Assembly: GCA_040512755.1 (NCBI GenBank)
Contig: JBEVEP010000403.1
Span: 1-11,015 of the forward strand
Length of the DNA stretch: 11,015 nt
Source: JBEVEP01 sp040512755
GTDB lineage: Bacteria; Pseudomonadota; Alphaproteobacteria; Rhizobiales; Rhizobiaceae
Direction: 5' to 3'
Below the pieces are notes generated by a model, which saw nothing but the letters and a program-made list of their open reading frames with translations, was not told the origin of the DNA and did no database searches. Every line of letters begins with the position of its first letter. The stretch's first letter is position 1. Positions 1 to 5,703 of this stretch are shown piece by piece. Made by a program: the position numbers and the translations under genes.

Positions 1-1281
1 CGCAAGCACACCGTTGCCGGTTTGATTCTGATCGGCGTCTCGTTTGGCGGGTTCGGTACCTGGGCGATGACCGCGCCGCTGGCTGCCGCCGTCATTGCGC
101 AGGGCAGTTTTGTGGCGACTGGCCAGAACAAGATCGTGCAGCATCTCGAGGGCGGCATCATCAAGGAACTCCTTGTTGATGAAGGCGACCACGTGTTGCT
201 CAATCAGCCTCTTGTCCTGCTCGACGAGACGGCCGCCCAAGCCAATGAGAGGCAGCTCTTTCTGCGTCAGGCCCGTCTCGAGGCCATTACGGCCCGGCTG
301 ACTGCCGAAGCGGGCAACAAAGACAAGATCGACTATCCGGACGTTCTGGCGAAAAGCCTCGGTGATCCGGACGTCGGAGCGATCATCGACAGCCAGGAGC
401 AGCACTTCCAGGGTTCGAAGAGCCGCCTGGACAGCGAGATCGCTCTGCTCAACCAGAACATCGAGGCGCTGAAATATCGCGCTGTAGGTTATGAGCAACA
501 GCTGGATGCCATGAACCGGCAGCACGAACTGCTTGAAGAGGAATATGAAGGGAAAAAAGTCCTGCTGGCACAGGGGTTGATCCGCAAGACCGAAGTGGGC
601 GCCATAAAGCGCGCGATTGCCGATGCTGAAGGCCAGGCCGGCCGGCTTTCGGCTGAAATTTCGGAGACCAACGCGCAGATCAAGAAGTTCGACCAGCAGA
701 TAGTGCAGACGATCAACACATTCAGCCAGGCGTCGCTCGACGAATTGCAGAAGATCGAAGCCGAACTGGATAATGTGCGTGAGGAAGCACGCGCGGCCGA
801 GAACGTGTTGCGCAGAGCGAGCATCAACGCGCCCGTCGCCGGTACTGTGGTGCGGATGTATTACCACACACCGGGTGGCGTCATCGAAAGCGGCAAAAGC
901 ATCCTCGAAATACTGCCCGCGGATGTGCCGCTGATCATCGAGGCGCAAGTGCCGCGGACCGAAATCGACAACGTCAAGCAGGGGCAGAACGCGACGGTGC
1001 GTCTCACGGCGCTGAACCAGCGCAGAACGCCTGTGCTGAGCGGCAAGGTTTACTACGTATCAGCAGACTCCCTCGCAGTCGCTGCAGTTGGGGATGCGAA
1101 GAAGGAAGTCTATATTGCGCGCATCAACCTGCCGAGCAGTGAACTGGCGCGCGTCCCTGGCTTCTCGCCCACTCCGGGAATGCCTGCCGAGATACTCATT
1201 CAAACGAGGGAACGGACGTTCTTCAACTATCTTACCAAGCCGATCGCCGACAGCATGTCCAAGGCGTTCATGGAACCTTGA
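1..1281 (+). CDS. HlyD-family type I secretion membrane-fusion (periplasmic adaptor) protein, 5' partial
   Basis: The frame is open from base 1 to the TGA at 1279-1281 (426 residues visible). It has no convincing start, so the gene begins upstream and probably lacks only a short cytoplasmic N-terminus. A single hydrophobic segment at about residues 5-33 is the inner-membrane anchor. A lipoyl-like half-motif with VQHLEGGIIKELLVDEGDHV follows at about residues 46-65. A long heptad-rich, Q/E/A-rich coiled coil spans roughly residues 85-265. The second lipoyl half (ASINAPVAGTVV, then GGVIESGKSILEILP) and a C-terminal beta-barrel region ending with TPGMPAEILIQTRERTFFNYL complete the fold. Family members bridge an inner-membrane ABC exporter and a TolC-type outer-membrane channel, exporting proteins with C-terminal signals. 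The ABC subunit is expected just upstream of the window. It resembles rhizobial PrsE/PrtE-type adaptors, but the cargo cannot be deduced, so I give no symbol. Confidence 0.95.
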   Translation, partial: RKHTVAGLILIGVSFGGFGTWAMTAPLAAAVIAQGSFVATGQNKIVQHLEGGIIKELLVDEGDHVLLNQPLVLLDETAAQANERQLFLRQARLEAITARLTAEAGNKDKIDYPDVLAKSLGDPDVGAIIDSQEQHFQGSKSRLDSEIALLNQNIEALKYRAVGYEQQLDAMNRQHELLEEEYEGKKVLLAQGLIRKTEVGAIKRAIADAEGQAGRLSAEISETNAQIKKFDQQIVQTINTFSQASLDELQKIEAELDNVREEARAAENVLRRASINAPVAGTVVRMYYHTPGGVIESGKSILEILPADVPLIIEAQVPRTEIDNVKQGQNATVRLTALNQRRTPVLSGKVYYVSADSLAVAAVGDAKKEVYIARINLPSSELARVPGFSPTPGMPAEILIQTRERTFFNYLTKPIADSMSKAFMEP

Positions 1282-1491
1282 GCGAGTCCTCTTGTTGAAT
1301 CCGGTTTGAACGGTACGTCTCTCAACCCGGGAAGAGCTGGGCCGCCCGCAGTAACCGCTCTCCCGGGCTCTGATCGACACGCATTGTGGTGAGTATTTCG
1401 AAACGACTGGACCGGATACGTCCGAGCCGGTCTGGCAGCCGGAAGTGGCTGCCACAGCCGTAAATATGGTCAGTGCCAGAAATCGCTGCAT
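1060..1491 (-). CDS. possible small lipoprotein, C-terminal extent uncertain
   Basis: The frame starts with an ATG at 1491-1489, preceded by a strong AAGGGAG ribosome-binding site (1504-1498) with a 6-nt spacer. The N-terminus MQRFLALTIFTAVAATSGCQ looks like a lipoprotein signal peptide with the lipidated cysteine at residue 19. The -3 residue is Thr rather than the usual Leu/Val, which weakens the lipobox. The early part (to about residue 50) has no family I recognise. The frame runs to a TGA at 1060, giving 143 aa, but the last third lies antisense to the end of the HlyD gene and is Arg-rich and low in apparent structure. The true protein may be shorter, or a frameshift may have extended it. 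The start signals are the best evidence for a real gene; a decayed lipoprotein gene is the main alternative. Confidence 0.4.
   Translation of the reverse strand: MQRFLALTIFTAVAATSGCQTGSDVSGPVVSKYSPQCVSIRARESGYCGRPSSSRVERRTVQTGFNKRTRSRFHERLGHAVGDRLGKIVEERPFPRLNEYLGRHSRSGREARDARQFTARQVDARNIDFLLRIPNCSDCEGVC
1326..1367. repeat. imperfect inverted repeat downstream of the HlyD-family gene
   Basis: CCCGGGAAGAGC (1326-1337) pairs with GCTCTCCCGGG (1357-1367) with one bulged base and a 19-nt spacer. It begins 44 bases after the HlyD-family stop codon and could fold in the transcript of either strand. It has no following T-run on the + strand, so an intrinsic terminator is possible but not well supported. 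It also lies within the possible lipoprotein frame on the other strand. Confidence 0.4.
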
Positions 1492-1497
1492 CGCACG

Positions 1498-1504
1498 CTC
1501 CCTT
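1498..1504 (-). promoter_or_regulatory. ribosome-binding site supporting the small lipoprotein start
   Basis: Read on the - strand this is AAGGGAG, six bases before the ATG at 1491-1489. It favours this start over the longer in-frame option at 1560. Confidence 0.45.
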
Positions 1505-1571
1505 GACCTGATTGGATAAGTAGAACAGGAAGGCGGCGACGCAGCAACTGCACTGCACACTTTAGTTTACG

Positions 1572-1895
1572 AAGTGCTTAAATTCGTTGCAGCTATTCGT
1601 GTTGGTTTTGATCCATAACCGTGTGGCTGCGGATCTTGGCAATTGCGAGGAAGCGCGGCTCTACTCCGAGCGAGCGGTTTCCATGCGCCGGAACTAACTT
1701 CAATCTGGTCGTGTTGCTCGCCAGCCTCGGGCAATTGGGCATGTCCGAGGAAGCGCTCGGTCTGACCCCGACAGTCGCCGCCAGCGCTCCCGCCGAAGTG
1801 ACGACGTACAGGCAGGTTCTGGTTTTCTATTCGGATGCCACCGCGCCCATCTGATCGACGGGCTGCGGAGGGCCGGGATTTCGGTTGGCGAATAG
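1572..1895 (+). pseudogene. frameshifted remnant of a TPR-type protein, resembling the C-terminal tail of an adenylate cyclase-like protein
   Basis: Three stretches in two frames together read like one TPR tail. The first (to a TAA at about 1693) contains AADLGNCEEARLYSERAVSM. The second, in the +1 frame from about 1695, contains NFNLVVLLASLGQLGMSEEA and then TYRQVLVFYSDAT. The third returns to the first frame at about 1839 and reads HRAHLIDGLRRAGISVGE before a TAG at 1893-1895. The pattern of a helical repeat followed by a final xHLIDGLRRAGI is common at the C-terminus of rhizobial class III adenylate/guanylate cyclases with TPR domains. No cyclase catalytic domain is present, and no single frame covers the stretch. 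I infer a 5'-truncated, frame-disrupted relic. Family assignment is from pattern memory only. Confidence 0.42.
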
Positions 1896-1915
1896 GCGCG
1901 GAAGACCCCGCGGCT

Positions 1916-2113
1916 CTACGAATTTATCGGGAAGGCGCGCGGCTTGCCTGGCCGGTTCGTCTTTCCGGTTCCGCGGCGCAGTGGAGGAGGCGGATCGCCA
2001 AGCCTTTCATACCGCACGCCCGGGAACAGGATGATCGTTGCAAGCTCGTTCGGATTCCGCGGCTCACGCGGCTCTGCTGCTTGTCTTGGCACGAAATACA
2101 ATAACTTGCCCAT
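1916..2113 (-). CDS. small conserved-looking hypothetical protein, 65 aa
   Basis: The ATG at 2113-2111 is preceded by a strong AAGGAAG ribosome-binding site (2127-2121) with a 7-nt spacer, and the frame ends with a TAG at 1918-1916. The protein begins MGKLLYFVPRQA, has a hydrophobic core ELATIILFPGVRYERL (about residues 24-39) and ends in a Pro/Arg/Lys-rich tail. This layout is familiar to me from short unannotated alphaproteobacterial ORFs, but I know of no function. It has no signal peptide and no clear membrane segment. It starts 14 bases after the stop of the SANT/Myb-like gene, and its ribosome-binding site sits against that stop codon, so the two are very likely co-transcribed. The strong start signals argue against a chance ORF. 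Confidence 0.6.
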   Translation of the reverse strand: MGKLLYFVPRQAAEPREPRNPNELATIILFPGVRYERLGDPPPPLRRGTGKTNRPGKPRAFPINS

Positions 2114-2120
2114 GGCGGCG

Positions 2121-2127
2121 CTTCCTT
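2121..2127 (-). promoter_or_regulatory. ribosome-binding site of the 65-aa protein, touching the upstream stop codon
   Basis: AAGGAAG on the - strand lies directly after the upstream gene's TAA (2130-2128), giving TAAAAGGAAG when read with the flanking base. This arrangement suggests translational coupling of the two small genes. Confidence 0.55.
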
Positions 2128-2436
2128 TTAGCGCGTCGTAGGAAGATCATCAGGGATGCCAGACGCCGGCGCGGCCAACATTGCGAAGGACCTGTCCATC
2201 GCGGGCCGCGAGCGGTGGCTCTGCGCTTTGTTTTGCGTCAGGCCGTAGAGCAAGCATTCCTCCAGCAGCCTGGTTTCTCGAAGCCTGACGGCGCTTCGCC
2301 GGGCCTGGAAACGAACTGCCTCCGGCGTTCGGTGCAGCACTTCCGCGATGGCCTTCACGCGAAGTTCGGTAGCCGCCATCCGCTTCAACTGTTCGATTTC
2401 TTCGTCAGTCCAGTTCCTGCCTCTCTTCAGTCTCAT
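2128..2436 (-). CDS. small SANT/Myb-like (helix-turn-helix) protein, about 102 aa
   Basis: From the ATG at 2436-2434 the protein begins MRLKRGRNWTDEEIEQLKRM and continues with a three-helix pattern, AIAEVLHRTPEAVRFQARR, over roughly residues 6-55. The W-T-x-E-E-x-x-Q-L opening followed by an IAxxLxRTPxAVRxxA helix is typical of SANT/Myb-like or GcrA-like DNA-binding domains found in small rhizobial proteins. The C-terminal half is Arg/Ser-rich and unrecognised. The longer frame to 2535 is less likely, because the domain starts immediately after this ATG. The ribosome-binding site is only a weak GTGGGG, and an alternative GTG start at 2469 cannot be excluded. Its role is probably transcriptional, but the target is unknown. 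The 65-aa gene follows 14 bases downstream. Confidence 0.6.
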   Translation of the reverse strand: MRLKRGRNWTDEEIEQLKRMAATELRVKAIAEVLHRTPEAVRFQARRSAVRLRETRLLEECLLYGLTQNKAQSHRSRPAMDRSFAMLAAPASGIPDDLPTTR

Positions 2437-2531
2437 GACCGTGACCCCACTTCGATCCCTGGGCGACACCCCCGAGGTTTGATCGCAGGGTGAGTTTGCT
2501 CCCGGAGGCATATGGGCGTCTGTGAGGAAGA

Positions 2532-2545
2532 TCACTGTTCAGTGA
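2532..2545. repeat. short palindromic hairpin
   Basis: TCACTG and CAGTGA form perfect 6-bp arms around a TT centre. It lies 10 bases from the larger GC-rich repeat and could be an operator or part of a terminator region. Nothing else indicates which. Confidence 0.4.
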
Positions 2546-2555
2546 CGAGTCGAAG

Positions 2556-2575
2556 GGCGCCGGAAGGCCGGCGCC
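2556..2575 (-). terminator. GC-rich hairpin, candidate terminator of the - strand operon
   Basis: GGCGCCGG and CCGGCGCC form perfect 8-bp arms around a 4-nt loop (AAGG on +, CCTT on -). It lies 63 bases past the stop of the 83-aa gene, the last gene of the - strand operon. On that strand it is followed by CTTCGACTCG rather than a T-run. It may therefore be a weak or Rho-assisted terminator, or an mRNA-stabilising stem. Confidence 0.5.
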
Positions 2576-2638
2576 AACGTCAGGCTGGCGAAGGTGTCGA
2601 GGCAGCAGTGTCGCTTCCGAGGAAGGCAGTCGCCGCTT

Positions 2639-2890
2639 TCAGGAGACTTTTCCGGACGCCATGCGATCCAGCCAATCCTGGCCGACACCGCGATCACGGA
2701 TGATGGGCAGTGGGTCCTGGGAGTCGAGCCGCGAGCAAATGCGGTAGACTTCAAGGACCTCAGCGCTCATTTCACCTTGCTTGTAAAAGCACATGGCGGC
2801 GGCATAGCGGGCGCGGCCCGACCATTCCTCGCCAAGGGGCGTGTTGATGAGCGCCCACTGCTCGGCCCTCTCTTTGTCGACCGCGCCCAT
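2639..2890 (-). CDS. 83-aa protein of unknown function, last gene of the flavoprotein/GcvT operon
   Basis: The ATG at 2890-2888 follows the stop codon of the GcvT-like gene after only two bases, so translation is almost certainly coupled. The protein is soluble and acidic/aromatic, with EEWSGRARYAAAMCFYKQGE (about residues 21-40) and EVLEVYRICSRLDSQDPLP (about 44-62), probably mainly helical. I do not recognise a named domain, signal peptide or metal-binding motif. Its single conserved-looking block and its tight linkage to two oxidoreductases and a folate enzyme suggest an accessory subunit or assembly factor of that system. This is inference from context alone. Confidence 0.75.
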   Translation of the reverse strand: MGAVDKERAEQWALINTPLGEEWSGRARYAAAMCFYKQGEMSAEVLEVYRICSRLDSQDPLPIIRDRGVGQDWLDRMASGKVS

Positions 2891-2892
2891 AG

Positions 2893-4134
2893 TCAGAATT
2901 CCGCCGGAGGGTTGGCGGTCCGCCGGTCCAACTTGACGAACGGCCGCGGCACGATCTTCGCGCGTTTCATCAGCTGTTCATACCTCAGCTCACGAAGCGC
3001 ATAGATCTCGACCCACAAGTCACCGGTCACCGTTTCGCCGTAGGGTCGCTCCAGACTTGCGATGGCGATGTTGCGCTTGGCAAGCGGCGACCAGATGGCC
3101 GCGCTGACAATGCCGACCTCCCGCTTCTGGCGGTGATAGACGATCGCGTGCTCGGCCGGAATGTTGCCTTCGATTTCCAGACCGACAAGGATGTGTTCGA
3201 GCGTGCCTTTTGTTCGAGCTTCGAGAATGGCGCGGCGGCCGTTGAAATGGCCCTTGGCCAGATCAACCATGAAGCCCAGGCCGATTTCGTCGGGCATGCG
3301 CGCGCGGTCGGCGCGAAGTGCATGCTCGGCGGTTGAGAAGTCGGCGTTCGCCACGATCAAACCCGCCTCGATCCGGGCACGATTCAGCGCCTGGTATCCA
3401 ATCGGACGGACGCCATGGAGCTCGCCGGCAGCGATGAGCCTGTCCCAAAGGCTGAGCGCGTGCCGGGCATCAATGAACAGCTCGTAGCCCAGATCGCCCG
3501 TAAAGCCGGTTCGCGAGATCGTCACCATCGTCCCGTCGTGCGGAAAGTCCGCGAGATCGAACACTTTGAGCCGTTCGACCCCTTCAAACCCAGCTGCGCG
3601 CAGAACAGCGAACGATGTCGGTCCCTGCAGGGCAAGGCCGGCGACGGCCTCGGTCTCTTCCGCAACGCTCAGATCGAAGCCGATAGCGCTGTCGAGGAGC
3701 CACGGCAGGTGGCGCTCCTGGCAGCAGAGCCGGAAGCGGTTGGCCGACAGGCGAAACAGCGTGCCATCATCCAATACATGGCCAGAATCGTCGCACCAGG
3801 CAGTGTAGTGCACGCGGCCAGGTTTCAGCTTCGACACGTCGCGCAAGGTGAGCCGGTTGCAGAAACTTTCGGCGTCCGGTCCCTCGATGCGATATTTGAC
3901 CATCGGAGAGATGTCGAACAGAGCCGCCTGACTGCGGATGGCGAAATACTCGAGCTCCTCGTCCCAAAGGGAGTTCGGGGCCTTATGGCCGGCCCAGTTG
4001 TACCAGTCCTCCGTCTTTGCCAGCGCGTCGATGCGCGGCTGGAAAGGTGACGGGAGACGCAGCGTCCGGAAATGACCCTGACCCGCGGAACGGAAGGGCA
4101 GGGCGGGCTTGGTGCTCGTCGGTGTCCGCGCCAT
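2893..4134 (-). CDS. GcvT-like aminomethyltransferase / tetrahydrofolate-dependent demethylase
   Basis: This 413-aa protein starts at the ATG 4134-4132, with an AAGGA site (4146-4142) that overlaps the end of the preceding flavoprotein gene. GcvT-fold landmarks are FDISPMVKYRIEGPDAESF (about residues 73-91), the HVLDDGTLFRL block with the Asp pair at 122-123, LALQGP (167-172), SRTGFTGDLGYELF (207-220), RIEAGL (254-259) and a C-terminal GcvT_C-like barrel with VGIVSAAIWSPLAKRNIAIA. The family transfers a one-carbon unit from an aminomethyl or N/S-methyl donor to tetrahydrofolate, and members act in glycine cleavage or in demethylation of glycine betaine derivatives, sarcosine or DMSP. No gcvH/gcvP genes are nearby, so a glycine cleavage role is unlikely. 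The neighbouring amine-oxidase-like flavoproteins favour demethylation of an N-methyl compound. It is slightly longer than bacterial GcvT (about 365 aa) because of its N-terminal lead. Confidence 0.9.
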   Translation of the reverse strand: MARTPTSTKPALPFRSAGQGHFRTLRLPSPFQPRIDALAKTEDWYNWAGHKAPNSLWDEELEYFAIRSQAALFDISPMVKYRIEGPDAESFCNRLTLRDVSKLKPGRVHYTAWCDDSGHVLDDGTLFRLSANRFRLCCQERHLPWLLDSAIGFDLSVAEETEAVAGLALQGPTSFAVLRAAGFEGVERLKVFDLADFPHDGTMVTISRTGFTGDLGYELFIDARHALSLWDRLIAAGELHGVRPIGYQALNRARIEAGLIVANADFSTAEHALRADRARMPDEIGLGFMVDLAKGHFNGRRAILEARTKGTLEHILVGLEIEGNIPAEHAIVYHRQKREVGIVSAAIWSPLAKRNIAIASLERPYGETVTGDLWVEIYALRELRYEQLMKRAKIVPRPFVKLDRRTANPPAEF

Positions 4135-4137
4135 AGA

Positions 4138-5703
4138 CTATTCCTTCATCGAAATCAGATGGCGCGCGGCATTCAGTCCGGGCACGCCGGAAACGCCGCC
4201 CCCTGGATGAGAGCCAGCGCCGCAAAGGAAGAGCCCGGCGATCGGCGTATCGTAGCCGGCAGCGCCGGAAACCGGACGCGACATCAGCATCTGGTCGGCC
4301 TGCAGCTCGCCATGATGCCAGTGACCGCCCGGCATGCCGTAGCGCTTTTCGATGTCGAGCGGCGTCAGCAGTTCGGAACTCCGCACCAGCTTGCCGATGT
4401 TGGGCGCGTAGGTTTCGAGCTGCGCCATGATGGCCTTGAGGAACTTCGGCCTACCGTTATCCCACCCCTCCTTGAGCGCGTACGGCGCATACTGCACTAC
4501 CGCTGAAAGCACGCAGGCTCCATCAGGCGCCAGCGATGGATCGCTGATGCTGGGCAGGATGATTTCCATGACCGGCTCGGGCGAGAACTCGCCGTATTTG
4601 GAAGGGTTGAAGGCGCGCTCCACATGATCGATCGACGGCGCAATCACCAGCCGTCCGCGATGGCCGGCAGCATCGACGCCGGTAAACTCCGGTGGGCTAT
4701 CCAGCGCCAGATGAAGCTTGGCCGTGTCGCCCTTCATGCGGATATTGGTGACCTTCCGGACAAAGCCGGTGTCGAGCTCACGCGGGCCGACAAGATCGAG
4801 GAAGGTCGTTCTCGGATTGATCGCAGACAGAATAGTGCGAGCGCGCAGTTCCTCCCCGTTCTTGAGGACGACGCCCGTTGCGCGACCCTGCTCGGCAATG
4901 ATCCTTGCCGCGGCGGCTCCCGTCCTGACGGTCACGCCGCTGCTTTTCGCGGCGCTCAGGATCGCTTCGATCACCGCGCCCATGCCGCCTTTGGGCATAA
5001 TCTGCGCTCCGGGCGTGCCGAGGGCTTCACCGGCCAGCCTATAGTAGAGGCCGAGCAGCGAAGTCGGCGAACGCGGGCCGAGATGGCTTCCAAGTACTGC
5101 ATCGAAGGCGAGCAGCCCCTTGAGCCGGTCATCCTTCAGATGTTCGTCCAGCACGTCGGCGATGTTCATCAGGAGCATGCGGAGGAAATCCCGCATGTCC
5201 TCCTTGCCGAGACCACGCAGTGCCAGTCCGGTCCGCGCAAGTGCAGCGCCGTCTGCGAACGACATTGCGGAAAGTTCCGGCGCCCGGCGGGTGAGGAAAG
5301 GCTTCAGGATGCTCGAATACCGCACAAGCTGGGAGCGCAGAGCCTGCCAGGCTATTGCCTCGGATGCCGTCGCGCCGGCGATCGTCTGGCCATAAGCGCC
5401 GAGCATGGTGAGCGGCTCGCCGCCCTGTGAAAGCGCGACGGAGGGCGCCAGCTCATCAGCCGCAAACGACAGGCCATGGCGCCGGAGGTCGAGTGCGTCT
5501 GCCACTTGCGGATGCAGCCGGTTCAAGACATGGGCGACAGACGAAACGCGGAAGCCCGGCGCGAATTCTTCGGTCCGGGCAGCGCCTCCGGCTTCGTTTC
5601 CGGCCTCCAGCACCAGAACCTTGCGGCCGCTTTTGCCGAGGACCGCCGCGGCGACGAGGCCGGTGTGGCCGCCGCCGATGACAATGGCGTCAAATGACTT
5701 CAT
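4138..5703 (-). CDS. phytoene-desaturase-like FAD-dependent oxidoreductase (second of a pair)
   Basis: This 521-aa protein begins MKSFDAIVIGGGHTGLVAAA. It has a Rossmann GGGHTG at residues 10-15, the acidic ribose-binding Glu at 33 (VLVLEAG) and GGAARTEEFAPGFR at 39-52. The C-terminal FAD motif GLFLCGAGSHPGGGVSGVPG lies at about 490-509. These mark the COG1233 phytoene dehydrogenase-related/PYROXD2-like family, which also contains amine-oxidising relatives. No crtB or other carotenoid gene is present, so a carotenoid role is unlikely. The start ATG at 5703-5701 lies inside the end of the preceding paralogue (14-bp overlap) and has only a weak ribosome-binding site, which implies coupling. It is clearly related to its neighbour, sharing the LGPxSP and GGMGAV blocks, but is diverged enough to suggest different substrates or a heteromer. 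Reaction and substrate are inferred, not shown. Confidence 0.9.
   Translation of the reverse strand: MKSFDAIVIGGGHTGLVAAAVLGKSGRKVLVLEAGNEAGGAARTEEFAPGFRVSSVAHVLNRLHPQVADALDLRRHGLSFAADELAPSVALSQGGEPLTMLGAYGQTIAGATASEAIAWQALRSQLVRYSSILKPFLTRRAPELSAMSFADGAALARTGLALRGLGKEDMRDFLRMLLMNIADVLDEHLKDDRLKGLLAFDAVLGSHLGPRSPTSLLGLYYRLAGEALGTPGAQIMPKGGMGAVIEAILSAAKSSGVTVRTGAAAARIIAEQGRATGVVLKNGEELRARTILSAINPRTTFLDLVGPRELDTGFVRKVTNIRMKGDTAKLHLALDSPPEFTGVDAAGHRGRLVIAPSIDHVERAFNPSKYGEFSPEPVMEIILPSISDPSLAPDGACVLSAVVQYAPYALKEGWDNGRPKFLKAIMAQLETYAPNIGKLVRSSELLTPLDIEKRYGMPGGHWHHGELQADQMLMSRPVSGAAGYDTPIAGLFLCGAGSHPGGGVSGVPGLNAARHLISMKE

Larger units (their letters stand above)
2437..2638. other. 202-base non-coding gap with two hairpins
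   Basis: This stretch separates the end of the four-gene - strand operon from the SANT/Myb-like gene. Apart from the two inverted repeats at 2532-2545 and 2556-2575, I see no supported gene. The promoter of the SANT/Myb-like operon is expected here, but no clear -35/-10 pair stands out. Confidence 0.5.

Noticed and set aside
1551..1580. CACTT-N9-AAGTG inverted repeat upstream of the possible lipoprotein gene
   Set aside because: The arms are only 5 bp with a 9-base spacer, too weak to call an operator without comparison to other genomes.
3415..4050. 211-codon open frame on the + strand
   Set aside because: It is antisense to the GcvT-like gene, with no start signals or motifs.
2893..4134. 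Assignment as glycine cleavage T protein (gcvT) or DMSP demethylase (dmdA)
   Set aside because: No gcvH or gcvP lies alongside, and the flavoprotein/aldehyde dehydrogenase context does not fit DMSP. Only the family-level call is supported.
4624..5430. 268-codon open frame on the + strand
   Set aside because: It is antisense to the second flavoprotein and has Arg/Gly/His-rich composition without domain features.
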